Shown: positions 51,408-62,280, numbered from the stretch's first letter. The stretch is 64,000 nt of DNA from Betaproteobacteria bacterium (GCA_016861185.1 BOKW01000010.1:100296-164295), one strand, 5' to 3'. Program-made: numbers and translations. The notes: generated by a model not told the origin, from the letters alone.

Positions 51408-54400
51408 ATGTGGATCACCCGCGTTTCGATCAACCACCCCGTCTTCGCCACCATGGTGATGGTGGCGCTGACGGTGCTCGGGCTCTTTTCGTATGCGCGG
51501 CTCGGCGTGGAGCCGATGCCCGACGTGAGCCCGCCGGGCGTGCAGATCTGGATCAGCTATCCAGGCGCGTCGCCCGAGCAGGTCGAGAACGACCTCGCCA
51601 AGCCGGTCGAGAACGCGGTCAACACGGTGGCGGGCGTCAAGCGCATCCTGTCGCGCTCGGACGAGGGACGCTCGCTCACCTGGGTCGAATTCAGGCTCGA
51701 CGTCGACGTGACGCGCGCGATGCAGGAAGTGCGCGACAAGCTCGCGCAGATCCGCGCGGGTTTTCCGCGCGACGCCAAGGATCCGATCGTCACGCGCGCG
51801 GAAACGGAAAACGACCAGCCGGTCGCGTCGTTCGCGCTGCTCGGCCGCGACAAGAACCAGCGGGAACTCACGCTGATCGCCGAACAGATCGTGCAGAAGG
51901 GCTTCGAGCGCGTCAGCGGGGTGGGGCGCGTCGACCTGGGCGGCACTGTGACGCGCCAGATCCAGGCGCGCGTCGACCCGGCCAAGCTGACCGCCTTCGG
52001 CCTGACGGTCGACCAGGTCGTGCAGGCGCTGCGCACCGCCAACGTCAGCGTTCCGGTCGGAACGATCTCGAATGCGACCAGCGAAGCGATCGTCCGCGTC
52101 GACGGGCGGCTGTCGTCGCCGCTCGACTTCGAGCGCATCGTCGTCGCACGGCCCAAGGGCCCGAACGGCGCGCCGATCCTGCTGTCACAGGTCGCGACCG
52201 TCGTCGACGGCGAAGCCGAGCGGCGTTCGCTGACGCGCATCGACGGCCAGCCCGCGATCGGCGTGTGGGTCTTCAAGGCGCAGGACGCCAACATCGTCGA
52301 CGTCGGCCGGCAGCTCAAGGACGCCGCCGCGGACATCCGCAAGCAGCTTCCGCCGGGTGTGGAACTGAAGTTCATGTGGGCGATGGCCGACTTCGTGCAG
52401 CAGTCGGTCGACAACGTCAAGCGAACGATCGCCGAGGGTGCGCTGCTCACGGTGCTGATCGTGTTCCTGTTCCTCGGCTCGTGGCGCAGCACGGTGATCA
52501 CGGGGCTGACGCTGCCGATCGCGGTGATCGCCAGCTTCATCGCCGTTCACGCGCTCGGCTTTACGCTCAACTACATGACGTTGATGGCACTGTCCCTGTG
52601 CATCGGCCTGCTGATCGACGACGCGATCGTGGTGCGCGAGAACATCGTCCGCCACATCCGCATGGGCAAGGATCACTACGCGGCGGCGCGCGAGGGCACC
52701 GAAGAGATCGGACTCGCGGTGCTGGCGACGACGTTTTCGATCGTCGCGGTGTTCGTGCCGATCGCGTTCATGAGCGGCATCGTCGGCAAGTTCTTCTATC
52801 CGTTCGGCATGACGGTCGTCGTCGCCGTGCTCGTGTCGCTGTTCGTCAGCTTCACGCTCGATCCGATGCTGTCGGCGATCTGGCGCGACCCGCCCGAAGG
52901 CGCGCAGAACGTGCCGCTGATCGGCCCGGTGCTGCGCACCTTCGACCGCTGGGTCGAGTCGTGGCACGGCATCTACGACAAGCTGCTGCGCTGGGCGCTG
53001 GACCGTCGCAAGACCACGCTGGCGATCGCGGCGGCGAGCTTCGTCGCGAGCATCCCGGTCGCCGGCATCGTCGGCGGCGAGCTGATGCCGGAAGCCGACC
53101 AGAGCTTCACCAGCGTGCGGCTGACGATGCCGGTCGGCTCGAGCCTCGAGTACGCCGACGAGCGCGTGCGGCGCGTCGAGGAAGCGCTGCGCGAGTTCAA
53201 GGAGATCGAATCGATCGACACTTCGATCGGCACCGACGGCGCGCGCAACACCGGTCGCATCAACCTGAAGCTCGTTCCGCGCGCCGAACGCGACCGCTCG
53301 CAGAAGAAGATCGAGGAAGCGATCCGCAAGCGGGTGGCCGGCATCCCCGGCGTGCAGATGACGGTCGGCTTCGGCGGCGCGATCTACGTCGCGCTGCTGG
53401 GCAACAACGACGCCGAGATGAACCGCGTGATCAACGACTTCAAGAACCGGATCGCGCAGATCCGCGGCGTCACCGACATCGACGTGACCGTCAAGGAAGG
53501 CACGCCCGCGCTCGCCGTACGGCTCAAGCCGGAGCTCGCGGCCGAGTACGGCATCACGCACGCGCAGCTCGGCTCCACGCTGCGCGCGCTGGTCGGCGGC
53601 GAGAACTCCGGCTACTGGCTCGCGCCCGACGGGCAGAACTACGAAGTGATCACGCAACTGCCGCGCGCGAGCCGCACGGTGGTCGACGACATCGCGAACC
53701 TGAACATCGCGACCGGCCGCCAGCTCGCCGACGGCTCGCCCGAGATCGTTCCGCTGCGTGCGATCGCGACGATCGAGCGCACCTTCAATCCGGAGAACAT
53801 CCGCCGGCAGGACTTGCAGCGCCGGGTTGCGTTGTTCGCCAACGTCGAAGGCCGCCCGGCCGGCGACGCGGGCAAGGAGGTGCAGGAGCTGGTCAAGTCG
53901 TATCAGCTTCCGCCAGGGCTGCGTTTCGACATCGGCGGCCAGATCAAGGACCAGCAGGAAGTCAACAGCGCGATCTTCGGCGCGCTCGCGCTGGCGGTGA
54001 TCTTCATCTACATCGTGCTGGCCTCGCAGTTCGGCAGCTTCATCCAGCCGATCGCGATCATGGCGTCGCTGCCGCTGTCGATCGTCGGCGTGATGCTGGC
54101 GTTGCTGGTGACCGGCACGACGCTGAACATCTTCTCGATGATCGGCATCGTGTTCCTGATGGGCCTCGTCACGAAAAACGCGATCCTGCTCGTGGACTTC
54201 GCCAACCAGGGGCAGAGGAACGGTTTGAGCCGCATCGACGCGCTGCTCGCCGCCGGGCAGGTGCGGCTGCGGCCGATCCTGATGACGACTGCGGCGATGA
54301 TCTTCGGCATGCTGCCGCTCGCGCTCGGCCTGGGCGAAGGCGCGGAGCAGCAGGCGCCGATGGGCCGCGCGATCATCGGCGGCGTGATCACCTCGACGCT

Positions 54401-54530
54401 GCTGACGCTGGTCGTCGTGCCGGTGATCTACTCGTATCTCGACGCCTGGGAGCGCCGCTGGTTCAAGCTCGGCGAACGGCGCGGCGGCGCGACCGCCCTC
54501 GCGGCGCAGCCGGCGGACAAGCAGCATTGA
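51408..54530 (+). CDS. RND efflux transporter permease (HAE1 type)
   Basis: A 1040-aa inner-membrane pump driven by protons. The 12-helix RND layout is clear with two large periplasmic loops. Features include the N-terminus [23 protein letters not shown], the substrate-loop repeat [14 protein letters not shown]...[11 protein letters not shown], and the helix-4 motif [13 protein letters not shown] with the two Asp of the proton relay. The second half has [19 protein letters not shown] with the relay Lys, then [20 protein letters not shown]. It starts 12 bases after the adaptor. Substrates are not predictable from sequence. Confidence 0.95.
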   Translation: MWITRVSINHPVFATMVMVALTVLGLFSYARLGVEPMPDVSPPGVQIWISYPGASPEQVENDLAKPVENAVNTVAGVKRILSRSDEGRSLTWVEFRLDVDVTRAMQEVRDKLAQIRAGFPRDAKDPIVTRAETENDQPVASFALLGRDKNQRELTLIAEQIVQKGFERVSGVGRVDLGGTVTRQIQARVDPAKLTAFGLTVDQVVQALRTANVSVPVGTISNATSEAIVRVDGRLSSPLDFERIVVARPKGPNGAPILLSQVATVVDGEAERRSLTRIDGQPAIGVWVFKAQDANIVDVGRQLKDAAADIRKQLPPGVELKFMWAMADFVQQSVDNVKRTIAEGALLTVLIVFLFLGSWRSTVITGLTLPIAVIASFIAVHALGFTLNYMTLMALSLCIGLLIDDAIVVRENIVRHIRMGKDHYAAAREGTEEIGLAVLATTFSIVAVFVPIAFMSGIVGKFFYPFGMTVVVAVLVSLFVSFTLDPMLSAIWRDPPEGAQNVPLIGPVLRTFDRWVESWHGIYDKLLRWALDRRKTTLAIAAASFVASIPVAGIVGGELMPEADQSFTSVRLTMPVGSSLEYADERVRRVEEALREFKEIESIDTSIGTDGARNTGRINLKLVPRAERDRSQKKIEEAIRKRVAGIPGVQMTVGFGGAIYVALLGNNDAEMNRVINDFKNRIAQIRGVTDIDVTVKEGTPALAVRLKPELAAEYGITHAQLGSTLRALVGGENSGYWLAPDGQNYEVITQLPRASRTVVDDIANLNIATGRQLADGSPEIVPLRAIATIERTFNPENIRRQDLQRRVALFANVEGRPAGDAGKEVQELVKSYQLPPGLRFDIGGQIKDQQEVNSAIFGALALAVIFIYIVLASQFGSFIQPIAIMASLPLSIVGVMLALLVTGTTLNIFSMIGIVFLMGLVTKNAILLVDFANQGQRNGLSRIDALLAAGQVRLRPILMTTAAMIFGMLPLALGLGEGAEQQAPMGRAIIGGVITSTLLTLVVVPVIYSYLDAWERRWFKLGERRGGATALAAQPADKQH

Positions 54531-54582
54531 GCCGAAAGCGCGTCGGCGCAGCGCGCCGGGTTGCCGAAGCCGCGACCTTCGC

Positions 54583-55803
54583 TCAGCCCGGGTGCGCGTG
54601 GGGTCGGGTCGTCACGTAGACGGTGCCGGTGAAACTCGAGATCGGCTTGCCGTCCGCCTTCGTCACGTCGATCCGGTAGACGGCCAGCTTGCGCGAGCGC
54701 GAAACCTCCGTCGCGGTCGCCGTCAGTCGATCGCCGCGTGCGGCCGCTGCCTGGTAGGTGATGTGCGCGTCGATGCCGGCCGCGATCTGGCCGTGCGAGT
54801 TCGACGCCAGCCCGAACGCGCAGTCGGCGAGCGCGAAGATCACGCCGCCGTGGCAGCTGCCGTTGAAGTTCAGGTGCTCGTCGCGCACCGTCATCTCGAT
54901 CGTCGCGCGGCCCGGGCCGCCGTCGAGGAAATGCACGCCGAGCGAACGTGCGAAGGCATCCGCGGCCGACAGGCGTTCGAGCCGCTGCCGTACCTCGTCG
55001 GCGTGCGTTCCCTTCGACGCAGGCGTACGTCGTTTCGCCAGCCGGCGCCCGTGCCCTGCGGCCGCGCCGTGGGCGGCCACCGCATCGACCAGCGCCGCGA
55101 TGCCCTCGCCGCGCGTGGCGCAGGTCGACAGCACCGGCACGTTCGCTGCGGCGGCGCTGCGCAGCCTGAGCATCTCCTTCAGTTCGCGGACCGTGCGCTC
55201 GGCACCGGGTAGGTCCGCCTTGTTGACGACCAGCAGATCGGCGATCTCCAGGATGCCGGCCTTGATCGCCTGAACGTCGTCGCCCAGCCCCGGTGGGCAG
55301 ACGACGATGCGCGTGTCGGCGATGCCGACGATCTCGACCTCCGACTGGCCGGCGCCGACGGTTTCGACGATCACGACGTCGAAGCCCGCGGCGTCGAGCA
55401 CATCGATGATCTCACCGGTCGTTTTCGACACGCCGCCCAAGTGCCCGCGCGAGGCGAGCGAGCGGATGAACACGCGCTCGTGTGCACCGAACTTGCCCAT
55501 GCGCACGCGGTCGCCGAGCACCGCGCCGCCGGTGATCGGGCTGGTCGGATCGACCGCGACGACCGCGATCGTCCTGCCGCGCGCGATCAGTTCGCCGAGC
55601 AGCGCATTGATCAGCGTCGATTTGCCCGCGCCGGGCGCGCCGGTGATGCCGACCACGTGCGCGCGGCCGAGGTGCGATGAAATTCCCGCGGCGATCGATG
55701 CCGCTGCGGGCGTGCCGTTTTCGACCGCAGAGATCGCGCGCGCCAGCGTGCGCCGGTCGCCGGCGAGCAGGCGCGACAACAACGAATGATCGCCTTCGGG
55801 CAT
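54583..55803 (-). CDS. MeaB-type G-protein chaperone fused to a PaaI-like hotdog thioesterase
   Basis: 406 aa, last gene of the mutase operon. Residues ~1-265 are a MeaB/ArgK GTPase, which guards and reloads B12-dependent acyl-CoA mutases. Walker A is GAPGAGKST (55-63), followed by VVAVDPTSPITGGAVLGDR, FIRSLASRGHLGGVSKTT, VIVETVGAGQSEVEI and NKADLPGAE. After a short basic linker, residues ~275-400 are a complete hotdog thioesterase (LGVHFLDGGPGRATIEM, LNFNGSCHGGVIFALADCAF, HITYQAAAARGDRL). The frame runs through the junction with no stop or internal start of note. MeaB proteins are normally ~330 aa with a C-terminal dimerisation arm, largely replaced here. ATG 55803 lies 3 bases from the mutase stop. 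Confidence 0.9.
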   Translation of the reverse strand: MPEGDHSLLSRLLAGDRRTLARAISAVENGTPAAASIAAGISSHLGRAHVVGITGAPGAGKSTLINALLGELIARGRTIAVVAVDPTSPITGGAVLGDRVRMGKFGAHERVFIRSLASRGHLGGVSKTTGEIIDVLDAAGFDVVIVETVGAGQSEVEIVGIADTRIVVCPPGLGDDVQAIKAGILEIADLLVVNKADLPGAERTVRELKEMLRLRSAAAANVPVLSTCATRGEGIAALVDAVAAHGAAAGHGRRLAKRRTPASKGTHADEVRQRLERLSAADAFARSLGVHFLDGGPGRATIEMTVRDEHLNFNGSCHGGVIFALADCAFGLASNSHGQIAAGIDAHITYQAAAARGDRLTATATEVSRSRKLAVYRIDVTKADGKPISSFTGTVYVTTRPHAHPG

Positions 55804-55805
55804 GT

Positions 55806-57485
55806 TCAGACGAAGGCCTGCACGTGGCCGAAGCCCAGTTCGCGCCGCAGGGTGCCGCAGATCTCGCCGTGCGTGCAGCCGGCCTCGGCCGCTTCGACGA
55901 CTTTGGCGAACACGTTGTCCTGGGGATCGTTGGCGGCGCGCGCGAGCGCAGCGAGCGCGGTCGCGACCTGCGCCTGTGAGCGCTGCGTCTTGAACGCCTT
56001 GAACGCCTCCAGGTGCGCGCGCATCGCGGCGGGATCGGGGCGCGCCAGCGGCTGGCGCGCGCCCGCATCCTCGTCTGCGACGTAGGCGTTGACGCCGACC
56101 ACCGTTTGCTCGCCCGTTTCGACCTTCTGCTGGAAGCGCCGCGCCGACTCGCCGATCATCTTCTGCACGAGCCCCGACTCGACCGCGCGATACATGCCGC
56201 CGGCGTCTTCGACGATCTTCATCACGCGCAGGATCTCTTCCTCCATCCGGTCCGTCAGCGTCTCGACGTAGAAACTGCCGCCGAGCGGGTCGATCACGTC
56301 CGTCAGGTGCGCTTCCTCGCGCAGGATGTTCTGTGTGGCGATCGCGATGCGCGCGCCGAAGTCGGTCGGGCACGACAGCGCCTCGTCGTACGCGTCGGTG
56401 TGCAGCGACTGCAGCCCGCCGAAGATGCCGGCCATCGCCTGCACCGTCACGCGTGCGATGTTGTTCAGCGGCTGCTGGCGCGTCAGGTCCACGCCCGAGG
56501 TCTGACCGTGGAACTTGAAGCGCCACGAGCGCGGATCCTTCGCGCCCAGCCGCTCGCGCGCGATGCGCGCCCAGATGCGCCGCCCGGCGCGGAACTTGGC
56601 GACCTCCTCGAAGAACGACAGCGAGATGTCGAAGAAGAACGTGAAGCGCGGCAGGAACGCGTCCGGGTTCATGCCGCGGTCGATGCAGTCCTGCGCGACC
56701 TGGATCGCCGTCGACAGTGTGAGGGCCATCGCTTCGGCCGGTGTCGCGCCCGCCTGCTGCATGTGCTGGCCGACCACGGACATCGGGTTCCACTTCGGCA
56801 CGAAGCGGTTGCAGAAGTCGATGTGGTCGGCGAGCACGCGCCGCGCGCCCGGCAGCGCGAGGCGGAAGAACATGTGGTTGGCGACGTAGTGGCTCAGGTA
56901 GTCGCTCTGGTTCGACGTGCCGGTGATCGATCCCCAGTCCACGCCCCGCTTCTTGGCGACGGCGAGCAGGAACGCGAGCAACGTGAACGGCGACGGGTCG
57001 TTCATCGCGCAGGAGGTGCGCGTCAGGTCGACGCCGGCGAGCGCGCGGTCCATGTGCTCGGCGGTGTTTACCACCGTGCCGCAGGTGCCGAGCAGCTCGA
57101 AGTGCGACTCGTCCATGTCGACCCCGCGGAACACCGAGTTGCACGGGATCAGCGAGATCGCGTTCGCGCCCTGCGCGAGCAGCGTCCGCAGCCGCGCGTT
57201 GTAGTCGTCCGGCGTGCCGAGCCCGATCAACTGCCGCTGCGTCCACGTGCGGCCGCGGTGCATCGTCGCGTAGATGCCGCGCGTATACGGCGGCTGTCCC
57301 GGGAATCCGAGGTCCTCGTCGTAGCGCGAAGAATCCCAGTCGCGGTTCGTGTACAGCGGCTGGATCGCGATGCCGGAACGGTTGACGACTTCGCGATCGG
57401 TGCCGATCTGCTCGGCGTAATCGCGCCGCCACTGCGCTTCGGCGTCGGCGCTGCGCAGCAGGCGGTCGTCGATGGGCTTGTTCAT
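55806..57485 (-). CDS. B12-dependent acyl-CoA mutase, large (substrate-binding) subunit, unassigned specificity
   Basis: 559 aa, a TIM-barrel mutase subunit without the B12 domain (next gene upstream). [21 protein letters not shown] aligns with the conserved N-terminal substrate loop, and [16 protein letters not shown] holds the catalytic His (His241, equivalent to His244 of methylmalonyl-CoA mutase). However, the position of Tyr89 of methylmalonyl-CoA mutase (Phe in isobutyryl-CoA mutase, Ile in 2-hydroxyisobutyryl-CoA mutase) is Leu86. The Arg207/Gln198 position is about Asn203. The usual AFDLPT strand reads IPCNSV (113-118). I therefore leave the substrate open. Comparison residues are from memory. 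It forms one operon with the small subunit and the MeaB fusion. Confidence 0.88.
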   Translation of the reverse strand: MNKPIDDRLLRSADAEAQWRRDYAEQIGTDREVVNRSGIAIQPLYTNRDWDSSRYDEDLGFPGQPPYTRGIYATMHRGRTWTQRQLIGLGTPDDYNARLRTLLAQGANAISLIPCNSVFRGVDMDESHFELLGTCGTVVNTAEHMDRALAGVDLTRTSCAMNDPSPFTLLAFLLAVAKKRGVDWGSITGTSNQSDYLSHYVANHMFFRLALPGARRVLADHIDFCNRFVPKWNPMSVVGQHMQQAGATPAEAMALTLSTAIQVAQDCIDRGMNPDAFLPRFTFFFDISLSFFEEVAKFRAGRRIWARIARERLGAKDPRSWRFKFHGQTSGVDLTRQQPLNNIARVTVQAMAGIFGGLQSLHTDAYDEALSCPTDFGARIAIATQNILREEAHLTDVIDPLGGSFYVETLTDRMEEEILRVMKIVEDAGGMYRAVESGLVQKMIGESARRFQQKVETGEQTVVGVNAYVADEDAGARQPLARPDPAAMRAHLEAFKAFKTQRSQAQVATALAALARAANDPQDNVFAKVVEAAEAGCTHGEICGTLRRELGFGHVQAFV

Positions 57486-57495
57486 GACGTTCCCC

Positions 57496-57912
57496 TCAAG
57501 CGGTCGCGCGGCGCGCGCGCACGGACATTGTCAGTTCGCGCACGCAGCGCGCGATCTCGTCGAGCGCAGCGCCCGGATGGAACACGCGCGCGACACCGGC
57601 GTCGAGCAGCATCCGCTCGTCTTCATCGGGCACGATGCCGCCGACGATCACCGCGACGTCGTCGAGACCCGCGGCGCACAGCGCATTCATCAGCTTCGGC
57701 ACGATCAGGTGATCGGTCGCGAGCGACGAGATGCCGATCACGTCGACGTCCTCTTCGGTCGCAAGCTTGACCACGGTCGGGATCTCCTGCCACGGCGGCG
57801 TGTAAATCACTTCCATGCCGGCGTCGCGCAGGCCGGCGGCGACGATGCGGCTGCCGCGGTCGTGGCCGTCGAAACCGATCTTCGTAATCAGCACTTTCGG
57901 TCGGATGTCCAT
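57496..57912 (-). CDS. B12-binding small subunit of the acyl-CoA mutase
   Basis: 138 aa, a stand-alone cobalamin-binding Rossmann domain. It has [17 protein letters not shown] with the D-x-H-x-x-G motif (Asp15, His17, Gly20) that supplies the lower cobalt ligand, and the paired lysine at 11. [11 protein letters not shown] (S-x-L) and [12 protein letters not shown] (GG loop) follow. ATG 57912 overlaps the TetR stop; the open frame upstream is antisense-like filler. Its stop lies 10 bases from the large-subunit ATG. This split two-subunit layout is like isobutyryl-CoA and 2-hydroxyisobutyryl-CoA mutases. Confidence 0.94.
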   Translation of the reverse strand: MDIRPKVLITKIGFDGHDRGSRIVAAGLRDAGMEVIYTPPWQEIPTVVKLATEEDVDVIGISSLATDHLIVPKLMNALCAAGLDDVAVIVGGIVPDEDERMLLDAGVARVFHPGAALDEIARCVRELTMSVRARRATA

Positions 57913-58496
57913 CACGTGTCCTTTCCGAGCGGGGATTGCAGCAGCAGCACGAAGCGCCGCGCGATGGTTCTTGGGGAGTCGCGGCCGGGCCGATACCAGG
58001 TCTGCGACCAGTTCAGCGCGCCCAGCAGCATCAGCCGCAGCGTGCGGCGGTCGACGCCGCGCGGCAGCGGCAGGTCCTGTACGAGCTTCGCAAACAGCGC
58101 CTCGTATTCGTCGCGCAGCGCGATCAGGCGCCGGTCCGCCGCCGGCACATCGCTCGGCCGCACGCGGATCACCACCTGCGCGTAGTCGTCGTCCTCGAGG
58201 ATGGCCTCGAGGTGTGCCACGCATGCCGCCTCGAGCCGCTCCCACGGATCGCGCCGGCCCTCGATCGCGGCACGCACCCGCGCCGAAATGCGCCGCACGC
58301 CTTCGGCGTACACCGCGGCGAGCAGGTCTTCCTTCGTCGCAAAGTGGTAGTACAGGGACCCCGGCAGCATGTCGACGGCGCGCACGATGTCGCGCACCGA
58401 CGTGCCCTGGAAACCCTGCGCGCGGAACAGCCGCGCGGCCTGGTCGAGGATCTGTGGCAGGCGGTTGTCGGCGCGCGGCGCGCGGACGGCGGGCAT
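57912..58496 (-). CDS. TetR/AcrR family regulator of the mutase operon
   Basis: 194 aa. The N-terminal helix-turn-helix reads [43 protein letters not shown] (in part: [18 protein letters not shown]), standard for TetR. The C-terminal ligand domain is Arg/Leu/Asp-rich and matches the FadR/PsrA-like size class. It is first in the operon and overlaps the mutase small-subunit start, so it likely controls itself and the mutase. A CAAAC-GAGT-GTTTG palindrome lies 27 bases upstream. An acyl-CoA effector is plausible from context only. ATG 58496 gives the family's usual N-terminus. Confidence 0.9.
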   Translation of the reverse strand: MPAVRAPRADNRLPQILDQAARLFRAQGFQGTSVRDIVRAVDMLPGSLYYHFATKEDLLAAVYAEGVRRISARVRAAIEGRRDPWERLEAACVAHLEAILEDDDYAQVVIRVRPSDVPAADRRLIALRDEYEALFAKLVQDLPLPRGVDRRTLRLMLLGALNWSQTWYRPGRDSPRTIARRFVLLLQSPLGKDT

Positions 58497-58522
58497 GGGG
58501 TGCGGATCGGGAGCGTCTAAAC

Positions 58523-58536
58523 CAAACGAGTGTTTG
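58523..58536. promoter_or_regulatory. Putative TetR/PsrA-like operator
   Basis: CAAAC-GAGT-GTTTG is an inverted repeat identical in form to the published PsrA operator pattern (G/C)AAAC-N2-4-GTTT(G/C). It is the only AT-rich patch in the 124-base spacer and lies just upstream of the TetR start, where an autoregulatory operator is expected. Confidence 0.6.
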
Positions 58537-58552
58537 TTTTGTAGCACGACCC

Positions 58553-58575
58553 GCGGCCGCCCCGCAAGCGGCCGC
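58553..58575. repeat. GC-rich hairpin (paired GCGGCCGC octamers)
   Basis: GCGGCCGC at 58553-58560 and again at 58568-58575, separated by CCCGCAA. The octamer is self-complementary, so this is both a direct and an inverted repeat. It lies between the second ftsH and the TetR operon and has no U-tract. Confidence 0.5.
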
Positions 58576-58620
58576 GCGCGCCCGCGGCGCGGGGACGCCG
58601 GGCGGCGTGCCGGCAACGGT

Positions 58621-60475
58621 TCAGGCGGCCGCGGCGATGCAGTTGGCTGCGAGCGGCGCGCGGCGGATCCGGCGGCCGATCTCGGCGAGCTCGGATTCGT
58701 CGAGCGTTTCGCGCGCGAGCAGCGCCTCGGCACTGGACTGCAACAGGTCGCGGTTGGCCTCGAGCAGTGCGGTCGCGCGCTCGAACGCGTTCATCACGAC
58801 CGCGCGGACCGCCTCGTCGATGCGCCGCTGCGTCTGTTCGCTGATGCGGCAGCCGCCGTACGACTGCGCGCCGGGTACGTCGAGAAAACGCGGCTGCTGC
58901 GCCTCGAACACGACGTAGCCGAGCGACTCGTCCATTCCGTAGCGGGTGATCATGTCGCGGGCAATGTCGGTGGCCCGTGCGAGGTCATCGGCAGCCCCGG
59001 TGGACAGCTCGCCGAACACGAGCTTCTCGGCCGCACGCCCGCCGAGCAGCACGGCGATCTTGTGCTCCAGCTCTGCGCGCGTCATCAGGAAGCGGTCCTC
59101 GGTCGGCCGCTGGATCGTGTAGCCGAGCGCGCCGATGCCGCGCGGGATGATCGACACCTTGTGGACGGGGTCGACGCCGGGCAGCGCCAGCGCGACCAGC
59201 GCATGGCCCATCTCGTGATAGGCGACGACCTCGCGCTCGCGCGGATTGAGCAGGCGGTTGCGCTTCTCGAGGCCGGCGACGATCCGCTCGACGGCGTTGT
59301 TGAAGTCGGTCATCTCGACCGCCTCGGCGCCGCGGCGCGTGGCGACCAGCGCCGCTTCGTTGACCAGGTTGGCGAGATCGGCGCCCCGGTGAAGCCGGGC
59401 GTCAGGGCGGCCACCTTCTCGGGGTCGACGTCGGCCGCCAGCTTCGCCTTGCGCAGGTGGACCCTGAGGATCTGGATGCGCCCCGCCTTGTCCGGCCGGT
59501 CGACCAGCACCTGGCGGTCGAAGCGGCCGGCGCGCAGCAGCGCCGGATCGAGGATCTCCGGCCGGTTGGTGGCGGCCAGCAGCACCAGGCCGGCCGAGGA
59601 ATCGAAGCCGTCGAGCTCGACGAGGAGCTGGTTCAGCGTCTGCTCCTTCTCGTCGTGGCCGCCCATCGGTCCGAGCCCGCGGGCGCGGCCGAGGGCGTCG
59701 AGCTCGTCGATGAAGATGATGGCGGGCGCCTTGGCGCGGGCCTGCTCGAAGAGGTCGCGCACCCGTGCGGCGCCGACGCCGACGAACATCTCGACGAACT
59801 CGGAACCCGATATGGAGAAGAACGGCACCCCCGCCTCGCCGGCGACCGCCTTGGCGAGCAGCGTCTTGCCGGTGCCGGGCGGGCCGACCAGCAGCACGCC
59901 CTTCGGCATGCGCCCGCCGAGCCGGCCGTAGCGCCCGGGGTCCTTGAGGAAGTCGACGACCTCGCGCAGCTCGTCCTTGGCCTCGTCGACGCCGGCGACG
60001 TCCTCGAACGTGACGCCGGTGTCGACTCGACATAGACCTTGGCCTTGCTCTTGCCGATCTGCATCAGCCCGCCGCCGAGGCCCCCGCCGGCCGCCATGCG
60101 GCGGATGAGGAAGACCCAGACGCCGATGAAGAGCAGCATCGGCACGATCCACGAGAGCAGGTCGCGCAGGAACGTGCTCTCGATCTCGCCGGAGAAGCGG
60201 ACGCCGAACTGACGCAGCTCCTCGGCGAAGCCCGGCTCGACGCGGGTCGTCACGAAGCGGCTCTGGCCGCCCGGAAGCGGCTCCTTCAGCCGGCCCTCGA
60301 CGAAGTTGTCGGAGACGGCGACCTCGGCGACGCGCCCCTCGCGGAGGTGCTGCTCGAACTCGCTGTAGGGGATGCGCGCGACCTGCTGCGCGCTCGTGAA
60401 GAGGTACTGCAGGACAAGCAGGGCGAAGAGCGCCGCAACCCAGTACCAGAGATTGAAGCGCATCTTGTTGTCCAC
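58621..60475 (-). pseudogene. Second FtsH-type AAA+ zinc protease, broken by two frameshifts
   Basis: A gene of ~615 codons for an FtsH paralog whose N-terminus ([20 protein letters not shown]) differs from the housekeeping copy. Transmembrane segments, Walker [13 protein letters not shown], Walker [32 protein letters not shown] and the zinc site HEMGHALV are all present but in three frames. Near 60,028 one base is missing between VYVES and [10 protein letters not shown]. Near 59,381-59,387 the frame changes inside the conserved [16 protein letters not shown] segment. Start is GTG 60475 or ATG 60463. It is either a real pseudogene, sequencing error, or a chimeric join of two ftsH genes at the second break. 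Confidence 0.8.
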
Positions 60476-60649
60476 GGGCCGACTCCTGCGAGGTCCTGAC
60501 GGGCGCCTCAAAGCTGGTGGTGCGGAGCGGGCGCCGCAAGGCGGCCGGCGCGTTGACAGGCCGCCGGCGGGCCGCGCACACTCGGGCGCGCCGCCGCTCC
60601 GGCGGCCTCCCCGAGCGCGTGCGAAGCCCGTCTCCACGAGGAGAGCGTC

Positions 60650-62280
60650 ATGCCGTTCCCGAAGGCCGACCTGGTGCTGACCGGGGGGCGCGTGTTCTGC
60701 GGCCTCGGCGTGCTGCGCGCCGAGGCGGTGGCGCTGTGGTGCGGACGCGTGCTGGCGACCGGCACGGCGGGCGAGATCGAGCCGCTGATCGGGCCGGCGA
60801 CCAAGGTGGTGCGGCTCAACGGCCGCGCGGCGCTGCCCGGCTTCAACGACGCGCACCAGCACATGATGTCGCTCGGCCGCGTGCTCGGGCAGGTCAATCT
60901 GCGCGCCGAGCAGGTGCGCACCCTCGACGAGCTGCTGCGTCGCATCAAGGAGCGGGCGGCCAAGGCGAAGCCGGGCGAATGGGTGCTCGGCCGCGGCTAT
61001 GACCATTTCGAGCTCGATGTCGGTCGTCATCCGCTGCGCGAGGAGCTCGACCTCGTGGCGCCGCACAACCCCGTCTACATAAAGCGCACCTGCGGCCACA
61101 TGGGTGTCGCGAACAGCGCGGCCCTGCCGGCTCCTCGGCGTCGACGAGCGGACGCCCGACCCGCCGGGCGGCCATATCGAGAGCCAGAACGGCAAGCTGA
61201 CCGGGCTCCTTCAGGAGCGCGCGCAGGAGATCGTCGCCAAGGCGCTGCCCAAGGCGAGCCAGGAGGAGCTGATCCAGGCGATCGAGGCGGGCGGCGGGCT
61301 CTGCCTCAGCCAGGGCATCGCCAGCGTGACCGACCCCGCCGTCGGTCTCGTCCAGGGCTTCGACGACCATCTCGCCTACCAGGAGGCGAAGCGCACCGGG
61401 CGCCTGCCGGTCAGGATGTACGAGTGCTTCCTTGGCGGGCCCGCCGGCATCGGCGAGCGGGTGTTCGGGGAGGAGCTGCGCACCGGGCTCGGCGACGACG
61501 AGCTGCGCGCCGGCCCGATGAAGCTCTTCGCCGACGGCTCGGCGGGCGGCCGCACCGCCTGGATGAGCGAGGGTTACCAGGGCGAGCCGGAGAATTTCGG
61601 CATCCCGATCCACCTCGGATGGCGAGATGGCGGAGATGGTCGAGGACTATCACCGCCGCGGCTACCAGATCGCGACGCACGCGATCGGCGATGCGGCGAT
61701 CGAGCAGGTGCTCTCTGCCTACGAGCGGGCGCTGGAGAGATGGCCGGCCGCCGACCGCCGCCACCGCATCGAGCATTGCGGCTTCACGAGCGACGGACAG
61801 ATCGCGCGGATGGCGGCGCGCGGCATCCTGCCGGTGCCGCAGTCGGTGTTCGTCTACGAGTTCGGCGACCTCTATGTCGACGTGCTCGGCGAGGAGCGCG
61901 CGGCCGGCGCCTATCCGATGCGGCGCTGGTGGTCGGCCGGCCTCAGGCCCTCCGGCAGCTCCGACGCGCCGGTCTCCGACAGCCATCCGCTCAAGAACAT
62001 GTACGCCGCCGTGACGCGCACCACCGTCAAGGGCACGGTGATCGGCGGCCAGGAGGCCCTGACGCTCGAGGAGGCAGTCGCCTCGCAGACCCACTACAGC
62101 GCCTTCACGACATTCGCGGAGGACCGCAAGGGCCTGCTCGCGCCGGGCTATCTCGGCGACGTGACTGTCGTCGACCGCGACATCTTCGCGCGCGAGCCGG
62201 CCGAGCTGCTCGAGGCCAAGGTCGACCTCACCATCGTCGGCGGCGAAGTCCGCCACGACCGGCTGGGCGAGACGGGGTGA
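60650..62280 (+). pseudogene. YtcJ-like amidohydrolase (amidohydrolase family 3), two frameshifts
   Basis: Conceptual product of ~540 aa. MPFPKADLVLTGGRVFCG and ALPGFNDAHQHMMSLG (metal-binding H-x-H) start the gene after a strong GAGGAG. GHIESQNGKLTGLLQER, KLFADGSAGGRTAWMSEGYQ, IATHAIGDAAIEQVLSAY and HRIEHCGFTSDGQIARM follow, ending with SSDAPVSDSHPLKNMYAAVT. The frame shifts by one extra base at about 61,124-61,130 (after ANSAAL) and again at about 61,617 (HL-G/DGEMAEMVED). All domains are otherwise intact, so sequencing error is as likely as decay. Substrate unknown. Confidence 0.8.

Noticed and set aside
55806..57485. Naming the mutase as methylmalonyl-CoA, isobutyryl-CoA or 2-hydroxyisobutyryl-CoA mutase
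   Set aside because: The specificity residues visible fit none of the three, so a specific name would be unsupported.
58497..58620. Cobalamin riboswitch before the B12-dependent mutase operon
   Set aside because: The spacer is only 124 bases, lacks a B12-box-like segment, and the TetR gene comes first. A palindromic operator explains it better.
58621..60475. Treating the second ftsH as a recent duplicate of ftsH at 17.2 kb
   Set aside because: The N-terminal region and much of the C-terminal domain differ clearly, so these are separate FtsH subfamilies, not a recent copy.
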